This document shows positions 61,850 through 64,000 of a stretch of 64,000 bases of DNA, piece by piece. Origin of the DNA: SIRX01 sp965214475 (GTDB lineage Bacteria; Actinomycetota; Rubrobacteria; Rubrobacterales; Rubrobacteraceae); the NCBI GenBank assembly GCA_965214475.1, contig OZ243953.1, positions 2,542,001-2,606,000 of the forward strand. Reading direction: 5' to 3'. A program made the position numbers and the translations under genes. Every line of letters begins with the position of its first letter. The stretch's first letter is position 1. Below the pieces are notes generated by a model. The model ran no database searches. It saw nothing but the letters and a program-made list of their open reading frames with translations, and was not told the DNA's origin.

Positions 61850-62692
61850 CTACCTGTCTTCGGGTTTGGTGGCCCGGATGAAGGCGCTGGCGGCCGGGAT
61901 TTTCCGGAGCGCCGCGCGCTTCTGATCCGTGTCTAGGCCGTCTATGGCTGCTGGATCATAAGTGGTGGTCACTTCCACGGAGACGTCTTCGAAGCCGGCT
62001 CCTTCGAGAAGCGCCTCATACTCGTTCTTTCCGAGGGCGCCGGCGACGCAACCCGTCCACAGCCCCACCGTCTGAAGCACCTCTTCAGGAAGTTCGCTTT
62101 TGTCGCCGAGAAAGACCACGTCCGAGACGGCGAACCGGCCTCCGGGCTTCAAGACTCTGAAGGCCTCATGGATAACCCGCTCCTTCTCAGTAGAGAGGTT
62201 TATGACGCAGTTGGAGATCACGACATTCACGTGAGAGTCCGGCAACGGGACCTCCTCGATCTGGCCCTTCAAAAACTCGACGTTCTCGACCCCGGCCTTC
62301 TTCTGGTTCTCACGCGCCAGCGCGAGCATCTCGTCGGTCATGTCCAGTCCGTAAGCCTTTCCGCCCGGAGCCACCCGCCGGGCCGAGAGCAACACGTCTA
62401 TCCCGCCGCCACTCCCAAGGTCAAGCACCACCTCGCCCGCAGAGAGCGTCGCCAGAGCCGTAGGGTTGCCGCATCCCAAGGAAGCGCCCACGGCCTCCTC
62501 GGGCAACTCCTCGACTTCCTCTGCCGAATAGCTGCCACTTGAGAGGTCGGAGATCCTAACGGCTGTCTCTGTCTTCACGGTATCTCCGCAACCGCAAGAA
62601 GAGCCGCAACAGGAATCCTCATCTCCACTGACTCTGGCAACCGCCAACTCCGCGTACTTCTTCCTGACCTGCTCTCTCATGCCTTCGGCCAC
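61850..62692 (-). CDS. arsM: Arsenite S-adenosylmethionine methyltransferase
   Basis: A 280-residue ArsM. An N-terminal Cys-rich CCGSSCGCG, SAM motif VVLDLGSGGGIDVLLSARRV, LDMTDEMLALARENQKKAGV, and the arsenic-binding Cys of VVISNCVINLSTEKERVIHE and GLWTGCVAGALGKNEYEALL. It methylates arsenite to volatile or less toxic forms. Start GTG at 62692 with GGAGG nine bases before it; ATG 62680 is a less likely alternative. First gene of arsM-arsR-phosphoesterase. Confidence 0.93.
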   Translation of the reverse strand: MAEGMREQVRKKYAELAVARVSGDEDSCCGSSCGCGDTVKTETAVRISDLSSGSYSAEEVEELPEEAVGASLGCGNPTALATLSAGEVVLDLGSGGGIDVLLSARRVAPGGKAYGLDMTDEMLALARENQKKAGVENVEFLKGQIEEVPLPDSHVNVVISNCVINLSTEKERVIHEAFRVLKPGGRFAVSDVVFLGDKSELPEEVLQTVGLWTGCVAGALGKNEYEALLEGAGFEDVSVEVTTTYDPAAIDGLDTDQKRAALRKIPAASAFIRATKPEDR

Positions 62693-62718
62693 GACGTAAA
62701 CCTCCTGCGCATCAACGC

Positions 62719-62734
62719 ATCAATATTATTTGAT
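62719..62734. promoter_or_regulatory. ArsR-type operator upstream of arsM
   Basis: ATCAA-TATTAT-TTGAT is an inverted repeat of the ArsR/SmtB kind, 27 bases ahead of the arsM start. A similar CAACGCATCAA sequence overlaps its left part and recurs at 61358. Confidence 0.6.
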
Positions 62735-62898
62735 TCAAGAGTATAGTCTCCTGGTATCTGGTGTCAAGGAGCACCGGAGGACGAAATAGACAATATGCCA
62801 CGTGCAGGTTTCTCGGCTACCCCTGGCTACCATCTTCGGGGCGTCGGGGTGTTTACCATCGTTTACGAATATTTGGGCTGAGGCTCGGCTAGAATACG

Positions 62899-63666
62899 AT
62901 GATGGATATCTTGCAACTAATTTTGCTGGTGGTGATCGGGGTCGTCGGGGGGGTGCTTTCCGGGCTCGTGGGGGTCGGGGGCGGCATCATTTTCGTGCCG
63001 GGTCTCATCTTCGCCGGGGGATGGCCGATACAGGAGGCGGTGGCGGCGAGCCTGGTGATCATTATTTTCAGTGCGCTCTCCGGTACTATCCGCAACTCCG
63101 GCAGCGAAGACCCCGTGGACTGGCGCATGGCGGGCCTGCTCTCCCTGACGGTAGCGCCTTCTTCCCTGATCGGGGTTTACATCAGCAAGATCTCTCCGGA
63201 GACATTCGTGCAGATTTCCTTCGCCATACTCCTTCTAGCCTTGGCCTATCCTACGGCCCGCGGCGGCGGCTCGGCGATAGCCACTACTGGAAAGAAGCTG
63301 CCCTTGCCGGTGGTCTTGGTGGCCGGTGTCGGCGTCGGTACGCTCTCGGGGCTTCTCGGGATCGGGGGCGGGGTGATGCTGGTGCCGCTATTGGTGTTGG
63401 GTTTCGGGGTGGATGTGAAACCCGCCGTTTCCACCAGCCTGGCGGTGGTACTGGCGACGGCATCCATAGGGGCCGCCGGCTACCTGCTTACGGGGTTCGA
63501 CCGCGTGTTCGGGTTGCCGCCCCTGGTGGTTGGCGCCATCGTCGGGGCCTGGCTCGGCGTGCGAGTCCGGGACTGGCTGCCGGAGGACAAGCTCCGGATG
63601 GGCTTCGGCGTGTTTATGGTGGTCGTGGCTATCCGTATCGGGGGACAGGCGCTCGGGATTTTCTAG
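62899..63666 (+). CDS. TauE/SafE-family transporter
   Basis: A 255-residue membrane protein with about eight TM segments in two copies of the TauE pattern: LVVIGVVGGVLSGLVGVGGG, VAASLVIIIFSALSGTIRNS and VGVGTLSGLLGIGGGVMLVP, AVSTSLAVVLATASIGAAGY. The GxxSGLxGxGGG motif occurs twice. The family exports sulfite or sulfonates; the actual substrate is unknown. Divergent from arsM across a ~200-base gap with the ArsR operator. Confidence 0.9.
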   Translation: MMDILQLILLVVIGVVGGVLSGLVGVGGGIIFVPGLIFAGGWPIQEAVAASLVIIIFSALSGTIRNSGSEDPVDWRMAGLLSLTVAPSSLIGVYISKISPETFVQISFAILLLALAYPTARGGGSAIATTGKKLPLPVVLVAGVGVGTLSGLLGIGGGVMLVPLLVLGFGVDVKPAVSTSLAVVLATASIGAAGYLLTGFDRVFGLPPLVVGAIVGAWLGVRVRDWLPEDKLRMGFGVFMVVVAIRIGGQALGIF

Positions 63667-63733
63667 TGGCACGAGTCATTCTCGCGGGGTTTATCGTCCC
63701 TGTGTATCGTAGAGTGCGGTATTCTTAGCAGCG

Positions 63734-64000
63734 ATGTCCGAAGACAAGTCAAGCGATCAGCAATTCCAGACCACGAGCGAGCCGGATCAGGGACAGCCCG
63801 CACCGTCTAAAAAAAGCGGCGGCAGCGGTTGGATGGAGTTTCCCATCATACTCATCGTCGCGTTCGCGCTGGTCTTTCTCGTCGTCCGGCCTTACGTCGT
63901 GGAGGCTTTCTACATTCCTTCGGAGAGCATGGTTCCGACCCTGGAGGTGGGGGACCGGGTGCTGGTGAACAAGTTTATCTACCGTTTCACCGAGCCCGAA
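63734..64000 (+). CDS. lepB: Signal peptidase I, 5' part (3' end outside window)
   Basis: The gene starts at ATG 63734 and runs off the window. The 89 visible residues are a hydrophilic N-terminus with a Ser/Gly-rich stretch, a TM segment (FPIILIVAFALVFLVVRPYV) and the box B motif EAFYIPSESMVPTLEVGD with the catalytic Ser, then RVLVNKFIYRFTEPE. The catalytic Lys lies beyond the end. Cleaves signal peptides on the outside of the membrane. Confidence 0.92.
   Translation, partial: MSEDKSSDQQFQTTSEPDQGQPAPSKKSGGSGWMEFPIILIVAFALVFLVVRPYVVEAFYIPSESMVPTLEVGDRVLVNKFIYRFTEPE

Overview
The window is GC-rich, densely coded DNA from a high-GC Gram-positive-like bacterium. GTG and TTG starts are common, and there are an RskA-type anti-sigma factor, a PknB-like kinase, Tat substrates, an LPXTG surface protein and PucR/CdaR-type and AraC regulators. 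The overall style suggests an actinobacterium, possibly a Rubrobacter relative; this is inferred from remembered family resemblance, not from a search. No rRNA, tRNA or CRISPR array was recognised.

Layout. 1-13.9 kb is a scrapyard of mobile DNA: a cut VOC gene, AraC and VOC genes, fragments of IS701-like and integrase-core transposases, an IS110 element, a beheaded multicopper oxidase with two membrane-protein genes, a Tn3-family transposase gene broken by an amber codon, a frameshift and a nested IS3 element, then a sulfotransferase, two overlapping TIR-domain genes and a truncated tyrosine recombinase. 14.1-20.6 kb is a metabolic island: a TctA-like transporter, a small membrane protein, degradative HMG-CoA reductase and HMG-CoA lyase, with a divergent GAF/PucR-type regulator; together these predict mevalonate uptake and catabolism. 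20.7-28.4 kb mixes decayed genes (cupin, DUF2306, ABC ATPase end, phosphite dehydrogenase end) with a CPBP protease, a TetR/SnoaL/SRPBCC group, a beta-helix surface protein, an IS982 element and a second IS110.

28.9-33.6 kb holds an orphan antitoxin and an envelope-signalling group: a DUF4394 LPXTG protein, an ECF sigma factor, an RskA-like anti-sigma factor and a Ser/Thr kinase. 33.8-43.6 kb has a frameshifted transposase, a 174-bp MITE, a RelE-type toxin-antitoxin pair, an IS5 element, a five-gene LysR/PhnD/PhnC/PhnE/PhnD-like operon (phosphonate or phosphite uptake) and an ISL3 element that is the likely parent of the MITE. 43.7-64 kb is more chromosome-like: a lipoprotein, a TVP38 protein, a YfhO-like membrane protein, MMPL and phosphodiesterase genes, trxB, an SMR exporter, polX, a MarR/EamA divergent pair, a BCCT carrier with a betaine-binding lipoprotein, UspA, an arsenic methylation operon (arsM, arsR, metallophosphoesterase, aquaporin remnant), TauE and the start of signal peptidase I.

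The clearest functional systems are the mevalonate-catabolism island, the phosphite/phosphonate transport operon (with a detached ptxD-like end about 10 kb away), the sigma/anti-sigma/kinase envelope module, the twin TIR operon and the ars operon. The two IS110 elements share a conserved non-coding block upstream of the transposase, as expected for bridge RNAs.
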